Origin: Castor canadensis | Lineage: Eukaryota > Chordata > Mammalia > Rodentia > Castoridae | Assembly (NCBI RefSeq): GCF_047511655.1 | Contig: NC_133386.1 | Location: 169,963,146 to 170,027,145, forward strand | Length of the DNA stretch: 64,000 nucleotides | Direction of reading: 5' to 3' | In this document: positions 31,184 through 42,942 of the stretch, piece by piece | How the letters are laid out: each line of letters starts with the position of its first letter | How positions within the stretch are numbered: position 1 is the stretch's first letter | Notes under the pieces: generated by a model | Seen by the model: only the letters and a program-made list of their open reading frames with translations | The model's database searches: none | What the model was told of the DNA's origin: nothing | Made by a program: the position numbers and the translations under genes

Positions 31184-33664
31184 GTCGCGGTGGGACAGGA
31201 AAGGCCGGGGATGCGGTTGTGGCCTTGGCTCGCGCTGCAGCGCAGCTCAGGGGTCCGGGGTCCTGGCCCGACGGGGAGCCCTAGGCTTGCCCTCGTCTCG
31301 CTTGGGATTGGCGGCTCTGGATTCTTAGCAGGGGGTCCCGGCAGGGTGGGGGCGCCCAGTGCAGGATTCTAGCCTGGGGATGGTCGAGGACGGTGGCTGG
31401 ACAGAGGGATGGGCTGGAGTCGTGGGGCTCAGTCATCTCCCTGTCCTGGACTCTCACATGGTGAAGTTTGGGCTCCAGGCTGAACTCGGTATAAAGGAAT
31501 GGCCAGGACTGGCTCCCTGGGGGTCCAAGGGGTCGCCGGAGAGTTGGGGGCAGTGACATTCCATTGTATTGGAACCTGGGTGGCCGACAATGTGGTCTTG
31601 GGGACCCGGCGGTGGGAGGGTGGGGGAGGTGGAAGGGGGTCCCTGACACTGGGGGAATCCAGGAAGACTGGGCTATGTTTGGAGGACCCCCCTGGCGCGG
31701 GGGCCGGGGAAGGGGCTCCCCGCGGGTCGCAGACACCGAGCTGGGGCTGGGTGACATATGTTTGCAGTGGTAGCCAAGACGAAGCGATTTCTCTTCCACG
31801 CGTTCAAAGTTGCTTTTGGGTTTCCTCCCCTTTGAGCAACAGCAGGAAGTAAGGAATCTCGTTTTGCTTTCTGTGCCTTGGGGGTGACAGAGTTGGGAGG
31901 CAGTGGGGGCAGGTGGTCCGTGCAGGCCGTAAGAATTGCAGGACCGAAGCATGCTTCTCCATCTCGGCTTCATTCTGCAGCGCGGGGTTCAAGAGTTCAT
32001 CTTCCCTCCAGCCTGACCAAGGGAGACAAAATGTTGACTCCTGTTTGATATTTAAGCTCGCGGGAAAATATATGGTAGTGGCACACTTTGAAACGGTCCC
32101 ATTTGAACGGTAACTGGAAGGCGTGGTCTGGCTTGGAGGAATCAGAGCGGGGTGTTTTAAAGCCACCTCTCCAGAACAATACTGAATCTGGTAGGTGCTG
32201 CTTCTGATTAGCAGGACGGGGAATCCTGGGTTGCTAGTGACTTCATCCTCAGCCACCAACAGGAAGCTCCGTGGCTTGTATGATCTCATCAGGATTCTTC
32301 ATTTTCACGACCCAAGTGAACTTTTTTTATCTCCCCACTTTATACATTTCAGTGTTCTAGGTTGTCTTTGTTTTCATGAAAGTTCCACATACCCGGTTTG
32401 GAAACCGATGCGAGAAGAGTAGCTGGTCTTTGTCTTAGATTGTACCTTGGGATGATTGTGAAAGAATGAAAAAAATTGGCTCTAAGAAAAGGGAAAAATT
32501 TTCCTTAGGAAATTGTAGGCCCTTTGTTTAAAAGAGCTGGGAGTTAAAGAAAAATGTGATTTGCTAATTTAGATGATGAAATGCTAAAACCTTTCAGAAA
32601 TAGCCATAATTTTATATAGAAGTAAGCTGCTTGGATGAATTTTGTGAAGAATGTCACTTTTCTTTTTGGTGGTGATTTAATCATTTTCAAGTAGCATTTG
32701 CATTGAATATAATAATTTATAAATTAAAATTACTTTCTCTTCAGTGAACAGCAATGATATATTGTGCAGCATTTTAAATATTTTAAATGAAAAAAATGTT
32801 TTACTAGGTAAATGAAACTGAATTGCTACCTAGTTTTTTTTTTAAAGCAAAATACATCTGAGGCTACAAATTAAAATCTTGTCATATTTTCCAAATGTTA
32901 TTTATCAGAGTAACAGAATGACTTCCCAAACATATTTAAAAACAGTAGTTTTCACATAATCTAAAAAGATGTATTTTCTGTCCATTGATTCTTACATGCT
33001 AACGCCTTCATTGCTTTAAAACCATTGGTGTGGGGGGGGTCAGCTAAATTATAGCATAGAAAATTCAGACTTTCCCCTCCCCCACAAACCTGCTTTGTTA
33101 ACATCTTGTGGTAGGATCAAGCCATCTGTACAGGGCTGCACACACTCTTAATTGTACCTTATTTTAATCTTCAAAATGGGCAAATGTTCTCTTTGATTTC
33201 AGTGGTGTCAAAAATACCATATCTGGAATATGCCTTGTAAGTCTTTAAATTCTTTTAAATACAAATTTAAATATTTTTAAAACATTTGAAGCTTTTTCAC
33301 AATTCATGTGTCAGTTGAATGTTTTTGTTTCCCTTTGTGGCAGTTTCCTCTGGAGGTGCAAATGAGTACTAGCTGTGATGATGTAATATGGATACTTATC
33401 CATAAAGAATTAGCCTGTCTGTCACCTTGTTTCCTGTAACCTATTCAGAAACTGACAGATGGTAATGACATCTAGTTGTTACTGACATGGGATCTCACAT
33501 CCTACTTTATGTCTTTGCTTGGTACTAAAATGTGTTTTCATCACTCGGTGGGAAAAGGCATGGTAAATAATTTCCCATGAGTTTGAGTATGAAACAGTAC
33601 TTTTTTTTTTTTTTAAAGATACAACAGCTCCAACAGATATTATATAGTTATATTTTAAAATTTT

Positions 33665-33735
33665 TTGGCAGTTCTAATGGCTACGAACTTATTAACCTGG
33701 TGCTTTACTTGAACCACACCTCCAGCCCAGTTCTA
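33665..33735 (-). mobile_element. Degraded tRNA-like SINE
   Basis: TGGTGCTTTACTTGAACCAC and CTCCAGCCC match the 5' end of an inverted tRNA unit. The tail side is decayed. Confidence 0.55.
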
Positions 33736-34434
33736 TTATTTTAGCAGTTAAAAGATAATGGGAAACCCTAGCATTTTTTCTTAAATAGGACTTATAGGGA
33801 GATTTCTGGCCCCTGAATATTTCTAAAATAGCACATGTTAGTTCCCTGGAAGTTCAGGGAGAGGAACTGGTCTTGTAAATCTCTGTTAGTTTGTGCTCTT
33901 CTCAGTTTTAGAAACCAAGTGAGCATGTCCTTTGCCAGTCATCATTCAGTTGGACATACCATTTGGGGGGCTGTTTTAGGTGCTGTAAATCCTTTGTGTG
34001 ATTTTGGAAATAGGAGTGTCATTAGTAACCCGTAGGCCTCTTGCCCCTTCTCTACCTGGTATCTATATCTTGCACAAAATAGGAGGAGGCATATTGTTTC
34101 AGTAGGGCTATGATAGGTGGTTGTGTTTATATTTGAATATGAACCAGAAAGTGATTGAATGAAAACGTTTTTGTTTTAGATTTATATTTGTTTTTTGTTT
34201 TTCTAACATAAAAGGGTTTTTGTTTTTTTTTTGCTACCAGTTTAGGATTCCTAATACATAAGTTTTTCGTTTTTTTTTAATTGTGCTGGGTGGGGGTGTA
34301 AGTTTTTCTGATCATAGATGAATGTATAATAAGTGTGATAGGTACTTCACCAAAAAACCAAATGATTAGCTTCTTGAAAAATGTTCAGCTTTTCTCTGAG
34401 ACTTGAATACATTTTGAATACAATTTATTTTATT

Positions 34435-34525
34435 TTATTGCTCCCCAGCAATAAAATTGATTGAACTAAGGATTTTACGTATGCTAAGCATGTGCTCTAC
34501 TACTGAGTTCCCCCAGCCCTTGAGT
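34435..34525 (-). mobile_element. ID SINE (diverged)
   Basis: TTGAACTAAGGATTTTACGT and AAGCATGTGCTCTACTACTG in inverted ID order. Confidence 0.7.
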
Positions 34526-34679
34526 AAGTTTTAAATCTAGAGCACCCCTCAAGTTTTTTTGAAAAATAACTAAGATCACAATTTATAAGGAGGAAGGATA
34601 ATCCCAAATTAGTGAAAGGCTGTTTCAAGCAAACATCTGCTGTGAGAGTTCAGAAAATATTAACCCATAGTAAATAGTA

Positions 34680-34935
34680 GCTACCATTTATTTCATAAGC
34701 AACTAATTTGTACTAGCTACTGTCTCACACACATACACACATTAGTTCATTTAATCTTCACAAAAGTCCTTTGAAGTAGGTATTTTTTTTTACCTTCCCT
34801 TTATGGATGAGGAAACAGGCACAGAGGCATTAATGTACCTACAGCCACAAAGCTAGTAAGTTGTGGAGCTGGGATTTAGACCTGGTCATTTGTGGGTCTT
34901 CAGCCTACATGTTTAGCCACTGTACTGCATTGTCT
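34680..34935 (-). mobile_element. MIR SINE
   Basis: Antisense MIR: TTAATCTTCACAAAAGTCCT, ATGGATGAGGAAACAGGCAC, AGCTAGTAAGTTGTGGAGCT and GGGATTTAGACCTGG. Ancient mammal-wide SINE. Confidence 0.88.
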
Positions 34936-35029
34936 CATGGTAAAATAGTCTAATGCTGTCATTCACCTATATTATAATTAAATGAGCATTTGTGAACTGG
35001 CCTAGAAGTCTAGCATCAGTATCCTTATT

Positions 35030-36665
35030 TCAGTGTCCTTAGTCACTATTGACCATTTCCTAACTGAAACATACTTCCTTTCACTTCCATTGTACTGCGC
35101 TTTCCTGGTTTTCCTTTTTCATCTCTGGCACACTGCTTTTCCTTGTTATTTACTAGTGTTTATCCTTCTCTGACTAATTGCCACATATTGTTGCTTACCC
35201 AGAGCTTGGGATTGATAATGGTTTTCCTGTGCTTTCTCCTGAGGTCCATCACATCCATGCCCATGTTTTTAAATTCCATCTTGAATGTTGCTTCATTGTG
35301 AGGATTGGGAGCCCCTTTGTTCCTGCAGATTCTAGTGCAATTCCCCCTCTAGCCTGTGGCAGGAACCAAGATGAGGACTTTAAGGTGTTTGTAATTGTCA
35401 TGGGTTAGAAGTATGGGATATCAGCCACTGCTTGTCTTCTCTTTCCTTGCTGTGTTCTCTGGAATGAGTACTAAAATATGTCTACCACATAGTCCAAGTT
35501 TTTTCTTTCGTTCATTAAACAAATACTTGAGTGCCTACTGGATGTGAGATGCTGTTGCCTTTATCCTCAAGTATTGTATTATTGTGAAAGACTGAGAAAT
35601 CTAATGGCATGTGTTCACTCATTGAAATGTACTGAGCTAAGTTCTTTTGGGTACCACAGACATCTCTTCTTGATATTGAATAGTATTTCAAACATAGTTT
35701 ATCCAAGACATGATTATCATCCTAGCCCCCAGCCTTGTCTTCCTTAAGCTTTCCCATCTTAGTAAATAGTACCACTATTTACCTTGTTGCCTGATTCCAA
35801 CAGGTTTGGATTGTCTGTGATTCAGTTCTTTCCTTCCCGTTTCCAGTCCCTCAACAAGTTCCAGTGATTCGATTTCTTCTTCTTCTTCTTCTTCTTCTTT
35901 TTTTTTTTTGTGGTACTGGGGCTTCAACTCAGGGCCTACACCTTGAGCTACTCCACCAGCCCTTTTTTGTGACGGGTTTTTTTGAGATAGGGTCTCACAG
36001 AACTATTTGCCAGGGCTGGCTTTGAACCTCAATCCTCCTCATCTCTGCCTCCTGAGTAGCTAGGATTATAGGCATGAGCCACCAGTGCCCAGCTTGATTT
36101 GATTTCTTTATCCATAACTTCCACATGAACTGTTGCCTTCAATTGCTTTCCTTGTTTCTACTTGTAAAATGTATTAAATATGTAATAGGCAGCATTAACC
36201 TCAAAATATAAATCAGGTGATTGGCAGTATCTTGCTTAAAACCTTCTAGCGTTACTCAGAGTCAAATTCTTGACCTACAAGGTCTTACATGATCTAAGCC
36301 TCAGCCAATTCTCAAACCTCATCACATTCTACTCCCACCACTATTCTTCAGTTACATATTTCTTTCCTAAAACATATTATAATTATTTCATCTTAGGACT
36401 TTTTCACTGGCTCTTCTTTTCACCTGGACCTTCAGATATTTCCCTGAATGTTTTTTTTTCCTCTGGCTTCTGTCTAAAGAAACTTCTCTTCACTATCATA
36501 TTGCAGAGTTTTTATTTTTCCCTTCACAGCATTATCACTCTCTGAAGTAATTTTGTTGATTTATGTGTAGCATTTAGTAATGCCACTCTTTCCCCATCTC
36601 GCTAACCATCACTAATAGAATGGCATGTTTCATGAGAACAGAACTCTTGTCTTATTCACATCTGT
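35030..36665 (+). mobile_element. LINE/L2 composite, SINE-interrupted
   Basis: Sense L2 blocks in order: CATCCATGCCCATGTTTTTA, TATAAATCAGGTGATTGGCA, TGCTTAAAACCTTCTAGCGT, ACCTACAAGGTCTTACATGA and CTCAAACCTCATCACATTCT, then a 3' end with TTTCATGAGAACAGAACTCT. A dimeric SINE splits it at about 35905-36098, and a reverse L2-like scrap lies near 35500-35590. Frames within it (for example 36270-36545) are L2 relics. Confidence 0.65.
35876..36098 (-). mobile_element. Dimeric SINE with (TTC)n head
   Basis: A TTC/T-rich run (35876-35909) abuts an inverted tRNA unit (GGTACTGGGGCTTCAACTCA) and an inverted B1 (GGGTCTCACAGAACTATTTG to GGCATGAGCCACCAGTGCCC). The TTC repeat is the complement of the A-rich SINE tail. 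Confidence 0.88.
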
Positions 36666-36669
36666 AGAA

Positions 36670-36975
36670 GGAGCTTTAGTGTAGAGATTGGTGATAGCAT
36701 AAACTCTGCAGTCAGAATGTTTGGATGTATTTTTTAACTTCACTACTTGAAATATGATTTTAGGCCTGTTTTTTTAACCTTTGTGGCTCAGTTTCCTTTT
36801 ATAAAATAAGGACACTTAATGCTTAAGGCTTAAACAAGGTAACTTAGCAGAGTCGTTGAATGATGTCAGCATATAGAGCAGAATGCACAGCAGCATTGGA
36901 AGAGCATGTACACTATTAACTATTGCTCGCACTTATGTGTTCTAAGTGCCACTAGCATTCAGTGAATGAACGAAA
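36670..36975 (+). mobile_element. MIR SINE
   Basis: Sense MIR pattern: GGAGCTTTAGTGTAGAGATT, AACTCTGCAGTCAGAATGTT, TGTGGCTCAGTTTCCTTTTA, TAAAATAAGGACACTTAATG. Confidence 0.75.
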
Positions 36976-37035
36976 AGCTGGTGACTGAAAGAAGAATGAA
37001 TGATGCAGTGAACAAAAAATTTTTAAATATTTATT

Positions 37036-37125
37036 TATTTTCGTGGTACTGGGGAGTTGAAGTCAGGGCCTTGTGCTTGCTAGGCAGATACTTTATCACT
37101 TGAACCATGCCTCCAGCCCTTTTTG
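37036..37125 (-). mobile_element. tRNA-like SINE
   Basis: TTCGTGGTACTGGGGAGTTG, TGCTTGCTAGGCAGATACTT and TTGAACCATGCCTCCAGCC, inverted. Confidence 0.82.
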
Positions 37126-37167
37126 TGTTAGTTATTATTATATGTATGTATGCATATATGTATTTAT

Positions 37168-37498
37168 TTTGGTGATGCTGGGGTTTGAACTTAGGGTTTC
37201 ACACTTGGTAGGCAGGCACTCTACTGCTTGAGCCACCCCTCCAGTGCTTTTTGCTCTGGTGGTTTTGGAGATAGGGTCTCACTTTTTGCCCAGGCTGGCC
37301 TGTACCATGATCCTCCTGTTTTAAGCTTCCCACTTCTGTTGTAGATGACAGGTGCACCACCATGCCCAGCTTTTTTCTGGTTAGGGATAGGGTTTTGCAA
37401 ACTTTTTTTGCCCTGGCTGGCCTTGAACCTTGATCCTCCTGATCTCTGCTTCCTGAATAGCTAGGATTACAGGCTTGAGCCATTCACTGTACCCAACC
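37168..37498 (-). mobile_element. Trimeric SINE, reverse orientation
   Basis: Inverted tRNA unit (37175-37245), inverted second B1-like unit (GATAGGGTCTCACTTTTTGC to GGTGCACCACCATGCCCAGC), linker complement TCTGGTTAGGGATAGGGTTT, then inverted first B1-like unit ending near 37495. A clear example of the 7SL-7SL-tRNA order. Confidence 0.8.
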
Positions 37499-37746
37499 TA
37501 AAAATTTATTTTTAATTGACAAAAATTATACATAACTATTGCTGTATAACATATTTTTAAATATGTATGCATTGCAAAAACAAGGGTTAGTTCATTCAAA
37601 ACATGCCATACAAGTCTTCTAGGTATTAGGGATTTGGTAACATTGTTACTAAATTGTCTTAATGACATACAAAATTTTTGTCTTGTGGAACATACACTCT
37701 TGAGCTGGGACTCAGACAAGTGAATGAACAAGAACATTTTCTCTTG

Positions 37747-37842
37747 GGGCTGGGGATATAGCTCAGTGGTTGAGTGTTTGTCTAGCATGCAAGAAGCCCT
37801 GGGTTCCATCCCCAGTACTGCCAAAAAAAAAAAAAAAAAAAA
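37747..37842 (+). mobile_element. ID SINE with long A-tail
   Basis: GCTGGGGATATAGCTCAGTG, CTAGCATGCAAGAAGCCCTG and GGTTCCATCCCCAGTACTGC precede about 20 As. Close to the ID consensus, so fairly young. Confidence 0.9.
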
Positions 37843-37944
37843 ATCTGAGGAAGCAGCATTTTCCAGATACCTAGAAAACAACCCATGAGAATGTCCTAAG
37901 GCAAGTTGTCTTTGACAGTTCTCTTCACCGATAGGATCTTAGTT

Positions 37945-38110
37945 AGATCAGTGGTCCTTAAGGATCACCCAGAGGACTTGTTAAACACAGGTTTCTGGGC
38001 CCAACTCTAGAGGGTCTGAATCAGTGGATCTGGGGTAGAACACTAATTTTCCTAAGTGTCTAGGTGGTGCTAGTGCTGATTGTCCAGGAGCCATGCTATG
38101 AGAACACTGA
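37945..38110 (+). mobile_element. MER5-like (hAT-Charlie) DNA transposon
   Basis: CAGTGGTCCTTAAGGATCAC, AGAGGACTTGTTAAACACAG, CTGGGCCCAACTCTAGAGGG, TCTGAATCAGTGGATCTGGG and a terminal CTATGAGAACACTG follow the MER5A/B layout, with inverted ends CAGTGGT and ACACTG. Confidence 0.85.
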
Positions 38111-38530
38111 CCTCGACCTTATCACTGTTGGCCTCTTGTTCTTATCTCTACTTGAATATCATCTCTCTTTCTTTTTTTTTTTTTTTTTTTTTTGGTTTTG
38201 GCTGTAGGGGGACTTAAATTCAGGGCCTACACCTTGAGCCACTCCACCAGCCCTTTTTTTTGTTTGTGTGTATTAGGTATTTTCGAGATAGGGTCTTGCA
38301 AACTGTATTTGCCCGGGCTAGCTTCGAACTGATATCCTCCTGATCTTCGCCTCCTGAGTATCTAGGATCACAGGTGTGAGTCACCAAGCACCTGGCTTGA
38401 ATATCATCTCTTCACAAAGACCTTCCCTGATTTCCAAATCTAAAGTAGCCCTGACAAGTTTTCTTCATTTCAACACTTTGATTTTCTTTAAATATTTGTC
38501 TTTAACTGACAAGACCAAAGAAGAAAGTTT
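38110..38530 (+). mobile_element. LINE/L2 3' fragment, SINE-interrupted
   Basis: CTTGAATATCATCTCTTCAC, AAAGACCTTCCCTGATTTCC and AATCTAAAGTAGCCCTGACA match the L2 3' region. It is continuous after removing 38167-38411 (SINE plus one TSD copy). Confidence 0.7.
38167..38395 (-). mobile_element. Dimeric SINE with perfect 16-bp TSD
   Basis: Flanked by CTTGAATATCATCTCT at 38151-38166 and 38396-38411. Poly-T head, inverted tRNA unit (GGGCCTACACCTTGAGCCAC) and inverted B1 (GATAGGGTCTTGCAAACTGT to TGAGTCACCAAGCACCTGG). The element ends are therefore defined to the base. Confidence 0.95.
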
Positions 38531-38629
38531 AGGAGTTTGTAGAGACAGTAGAGGAATCTCAGAGATGAAGGTTTTGGGAAGTGAAGAGTATTCTCAGTCC
38601 TAAACTGAGAATTGAGCCTTACCTGTTTT

Positions 38630-38850
38630 TGCTGACAACATTTATTAAATAACCTATATGTGTTACCTCATTTAACTCCTTACATTAACTCTAAGATAGA
38701 TACTACTGTTAGCCTATTTTATAGACAAATGAAGCACAGAGAGGTTAATTAACTTGTCCATGGCCACATGCCTATTAAGTGGCAGAGGCAGGATTTGAAC
38801 TCTGGGATTGTGATTTCAAAGACTTTGTTAATCACAAGCTGTGCTGGGTC
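38630..38850 (-). mobile_element. MIR SINE
   Basis: Antisense MIR: TAGACAAATGAAGCACAGAG, AGGTTAATTAACTTGTCCAT, AAGTGGCAGAGGCAGGATTT, GAACTCTGGGATTG. Confidence 0.88.
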
Positions 38851-39051
38851 TGACAGAACACTTTTCAGGGGTTGAGAGTATAGGAAAAAGAATTGGCAAA
38901 TGAAAAGAAGTCAGAAAGAATTAGTGGTAGAAGAATTTGATAAGAAGAGTATTGAGTTTTTGGGGACATCTGTGCCAGGAGGCTATACTTATAAATATAA
39001 ATAAATATATTTATTTTAAAAATTATAATTATTTTCTTAGGACATTCTTTT

Positions 39052-39165
39052 CAGGTTTTGAGACAGTGTCTCACTGTGAAACCCAGGCTGGACTCACTCA
39101 CAATCCTGATGCTTCAGCCTCCTGAGGGCTGGGATTACAGGTGTAGACTACCACACCTGGATATT
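39052..39165 (-). mobile_element. B1-like SINE
   Basis: TTTTGAGACAGTGTCTCACT to GGGATTACAGGTGTAGACTA, inverted. Confidence 0.85.
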
Positions 39166-39589
39166 TTAGAGCATACTTTTGTACATTGGATTATACCAGA
39201 TTGAATGGTTGCCACAAAGTATGGGAAATTCTGAGGTATTTACTGAAGGCCTGTCATTCAAGTATACCAGTTTCAATTTCTTTTTTTTTTGTCTGTGCAG
39301 AACCATGGCTACAGATTCTACCTTATCCTCTCATCTTTGAGTGAACACACCAAGTTTTCACCATTCCTTGAGTGGTGCGGGAATGCAATAACTCTTAGTC
39401 TGTTTCTTCTGTTAGGGCTTTTCTCAGATAATCTACACGGCCTTCTCCCTCAAGTCATTCAGTGGCCTCCTCTTAGTGTCCTCAATGGAATGGTACCCAA
39501 TTTACCTCACCATCCCTGTCAAATTCTACAACCCCACCCATTGTTTGATTCTGTTTATCAGTGTTGATGTTGTTTCTTTTGTTTTTCTG

Positions 39590-39782
39590 CTTTTTTGGAG
39601 GGTAGGGTGCAGGACTGTGAGAAGGCACTCTGCTGCTTGAGTCACTCCTCCAGTCCATTTTACTCTGGTTATTTTTAGAGTAAATATTTTTCGATAATTG
39701 TTTTCCCAGTCTGGTCTTGATCCTCCTGATCTCATCCTCCCAAGAGCTAGGATTATAGGAGTGACCCACTGGCACCCAACTT
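39590..39782 (-). mobile_element. Dimeric SINE, reverse orientation (truncated)
   Basis: AAGGCACTCTGCTGCTTGAG, CACTCCTCCAGTCCATTTTA, then inverted B1 part CTAGGATTATAGGAGTGACC. Confidence 0.75.
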
Positions 39783-39784
39783 CT

Positions 39785-40600
39785 GCTATAAAGGGGTTTC
39801 ATTGTGAAATTTCCATACAGGCATGTAGTATACTTGGATCAAATTCACCCTCTCTGTTTCTGTTTCTTATCACCTCTCCCTTGCTTTTTAAATAATTTTT
39901 AACAGGTCTCATTCTGTTTTTGTACATGCATATAAAGTACTTCAATTATAATTGCCTCCCCCGCTTCACTTCTACCTTGCCCTCTCCCTCCCTGAGGGTA
40001 CAACCACCAAACAGTAATTCTTTTTTCTTTTTTGGGGATCTAAATTCCACCTATGAGAGAGAACATGTGATATTTGTGTTTTTCTCACACTGGTTTATTT
40101 TGCTTAACATCATGATCCCATTTCCATCCATTTTCCTATAATTTACACAATTTCATTCTTCTTTATGACTAAATAATACTCCATTGTGTATATATACCAC
40201 TTTTTATCCATTCATTGTTTGATGGGCAGTGAATAGTGCTGCTACAAACATAGGTGTGTATTTATATCTCTTGTATGCAGGTTTACTTTTCTTCAGATAT
40301 ATGCCCAGGAGTGGTATAGCAGGATCATATATTCAATTTTTACTTTTTTGAAGAAACTTCATACTGATTTTCATAGTGATTGCACCAATTTACATTCTCA
40401 CCAACAGTATATAAGGGTTTATATATGCTCCCCTCCCCCTCATCATCACCAGCATTTGCTGTTTGTTTCCTTGATGGTTTTGGTATCATTCTGACTGAGG
40501 TGAGGTAGAATCTCAAGATTGTTTTTGATTTGCATTTCCTTTATGGGCAGGGATGTTGAAAATTTCTTCAATCCAGGATCCATATAACTATTTTGTCTCT
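39785..40600 (-). mobile_element. L1 3' region
   Basis: Antisense L1: GTACATGCATATAAAGTACT, AATAATACTCCATTGTGTAT, GCCCAGGAGTGGTATAGCAG, CTCACCAACAGTATATAAGG and TTTGATTTGCATTTCCTTTA. It covers the last part of ORF2 and the 3' UTR. Confidence 0.88.
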
Positions 40601-40699
40601 TAAATAAACATGTCTGGACATTACAGGTAATTAATACATGCCACAATTTGAGCCACAAAATAATTTGCTTTGACAGATGTATTTATTTATTGGTTTATT

Positions 40700-40768
40700 T
40701 ATTTATTTGTTTGGTAGTAGGGTTTCAACTCAGGGCTTTATGCTTGCTAGGCACATAAATATTTAGCT
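40700..40768 (-). mobile_element. tRNA-like SINE fragment
   Basis: GGTAGTAGGGTTTCAACTCA and GGGCTTTATGCTTGCTAGGC, preceded by a (TTTA)n run at about 40682-40710. Confidence 0.7.
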
Positions 40769-41064
40769 CTTAAATACCTTTTAAAAATTAGGGTATTTGA
40801 AGATAGTCTATATATATTCCACTAGCTTTTGTATTTACAGTTAATCTTTTAGTAGTATATTACAACTAAAATAATGTAGGCCATATAATTACAACAGAAT
40901 AAAAATACTAGGGGTTTTATTATGTTTTGGGGTAGTGAGCTTATAAATTTCTGAAAACGTCTTTAGGAAAACAAATACCAAGCCTTTTGAATTTCTAGGA
41001 CATTTCAGATTCTTAAAAATTTGTAGAGAAAGAACAATACATTGCATGTTAAAAAGAATCTGAG

Positions 41065-41318
41065 TCATTCCTCCAACGCTTTTTGCTTAAATAATTTTTG
41101 GGGTAGGGTCTCATGTTTTTGCCTAGGACTGGCTTTAAATGGCAGTCCCCTGCCATATAGCTAGGATCACAGGCATACATCACCACACCTGGCTTATTAG
41201 TTGAGAGAGAATCTCACTAACTTTTTTTGCCAGGACTGGCCTCCAACTGAGATCCTCCAGATCTCTGCCTCTCTAGTAGCTGAGATTGTAGGCGTATACT
41301 ACCTCACTTAGTCCCTAT
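41065..41318 (-). mobile_element. Trimeric SINE, reverse orientation (truncated)
   Basis: The end of an inverted tRNA unit (TCATTCCTCCAACGC) is followed by an inverted B1-like unit, the linker complement TTAGTTGAGAGAGAATCTCA and a second inverted B1-like unit ending near 41315. Confidence 0.72.
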
Positions 41319-41747
41319 TTCCTTTAAAAGAAAAGTGAGTGAAATGGGACCTGATTTTTTTTCCCCTTTGTTTAGAGGAATGATTAGTAATGCAGATGAT
41401 CACAAAAATAGAAAAAGAAGATGATAAAATGAAATTTTGGAATTGTTTCAATCCAGGTGTTGGTAGCTCTTGTTATGGACACATGTCATCTTCACATTTT
41501 CATTATTTCTCTATGCAACAGCAGACAAACTCTGAGCAGTCTTTTTCTTGGGCATTTGTTGCAAATGCCAAAAATTCATCTTTTATGAATATTATTTGGA
41601 ACTCATAGTTTGGTTTTTGAATACACTCTTACTCCACTAGGTAGGAAATTCCATAGTACTCTCTACATCTCATCTTTCTTAGTAAAGCAGAAACATCATC
41701 TTCTTAACCAACTTAAGTGTTTCATTTGTACAAAATAATTTTTTTCT

Positions 41748-41828
41748 CCTTGTAGTATTAAGGTATAAACTCAGGGCCTTGTACTTGCTAGGCAGGTGCA
41801 TTACCACTTGAGCCAGAATTTCCCCAAC
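41748..41828 (-). mobile_element. tRNA-like SINE
   Basis: AACTCAGGGCCTTGTACTTG and CTAGGCAGGTGCATTACCAC, inverted. Confidence 0.8.
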
Positions 41829-42217
41829 TCCCAAAATAAAGATATAATTAAAGTACGTTAAAAGTTTTTTTCTTTGAAGAAATCACCCTTGATTTTACTA
41901 ACTTACTGCTATAAACCACCAGTTGTACTTCTTTTATACCAATTATCACTCAAAGGAGCAAAAGTTATTAGAGCTCAGCAGAACCCATGGTTTTGATTCA
42001 AGGAGAGAATGGTCAGGTAACACTGAGACCTTTCCTGTTCTTCTGTAGACCCACATCTGATGGCCCCAAGACAATCTTAGTGATGTGATGCAGTCTGTGA
42101 GAGTAACCCTGCTCTGAGGCAGGCTTTCAAATAAGCAAATTAAGGCCGTAAAAGCTATAAGCTGTGGTGAATTCAGTGGGATTCACGTCTAGACCCCTTT
42201 GACTCCGTCACTTATTT

Positions 42218-42294
42218 CCTTGTGGTGCTGGAGATTGAACCTAGGGCTTTGTACCTGCTGGGCTGTTCTGCCTGAGCTACATCCCCAGCCTCCA
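42218..42294 (-). mobile_element. ID SINE
   Basis: GGTGCTGGAGATTGAACCTA and GAGCTACATCCCCAGCC, inverted ID. Confidence 0.8.
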
Positions 42295-42304
42295 TCACTT
42301 TTTA

Positions 42305-42822
42305 AATTAACAGTTTTATTGAGATTTCAGTGATTTTTATATCAGCATTCTTATATGTTTACCACAATCTAACCTTAGAACATTTTTGTTACTCCAAAAA
42401 AGAAACCTCATACTTTTTTATAGTTACTCCCCATTCTTACCCGAAGGTCTTGATATTCATTAATCCACTTCATGTCTCTAGAAATTTGCCTTTTCTGGAT
42501 AGTTCATGTAAGTGAAAATCATAAAATACCGTGTCTGGCTTCTTCCAGCATGATGTTTTTGAGATTCATCCATGCTATAGTATATCAGTAAGTACTTACG
42601 AATACTTATAAGTAGTTATACTTATAGCTGAGTAGTATAGATATTGTATAGATATAGCACATTTTGTTTATTCACTGGTTTATGGACATTTGAGTTTTCT
42701 CTCTTTGGCTCTTGTGGATAATGCTGCTATAAACATTTGCATGTAAGTCTGATAGATAACTTGGGACTGTAATTGTTGGGCATATGGCAAATTTGTGTTT
42801 AAAGCTTTGAGGACTTGCCAAA
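42305..42822 (-). mobile_element. Ancient L1M 3' region
   Basis: Antisense signature series: AACAGTTTTATTGAGATTTC, AAAAAGAAACCTCATACTTT, CTCCCCATTCTTACCCGAAG, TTTGAGATTCATCCATGCTA, ATAATGCTGCTATAAACATT. A strongly diverged old L1. Confidence 0.82.
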
Positions 42823-42824
42823 TT

Positions 42825-42942
42825 CTTTTTTTTTTTTTTTGGAGACAATTTTGGTATGTAACCCACACTGGCCTCAGGGCTCCTGCCTTCAGCCTCTGGA
42901 GTTGAGATTGCAGGTGCATGCCATCATGTCCAGTACCACTCC
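42825..42942 (-). mobile_element. B1-like SINE
   Basis: Poly-T, GGAGACAATTTTGGTATGTA, then TTGAGATTGCAGGTGCATGC, inverted. Confidence 0.75.

Larger units (their letters stand above)
30340..31290 (+). promoter_or_regulatory. QSER1: CpG-island promoter of QSER1
   Basis: A sharp rise in GC and CpG density (many CGCG, GCCG and GGCGCG words) surrounds the first coding exon. It is the only such island in the window. There is no TATA box in a convincing place; GC boxes are present, as expected of a broad housekeeping-type promoter. The transcription start cannot be fixed from sequence alone. GC-rich open frames on both strands here (for example minus 30229-30939) are compositional artefacts. Confidence 0.9.

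Noticed and set aside
30823..31284. Alternative-frame protein overlapping QSER1 exon 1 (153 codons)
   Set aside because: It starts at the uORF region but in another frame, crosses the exon-1 donor and is Arg/Pro low complexity. It is a shadow of the coding exon.
31281..31973. 230-codon minus-strand open frame at the start of intron 1
   Set aside because: It lies in the GC-rich flank of the island, with Pro/Ser-rich composition and no domain. No independent sign of expression.
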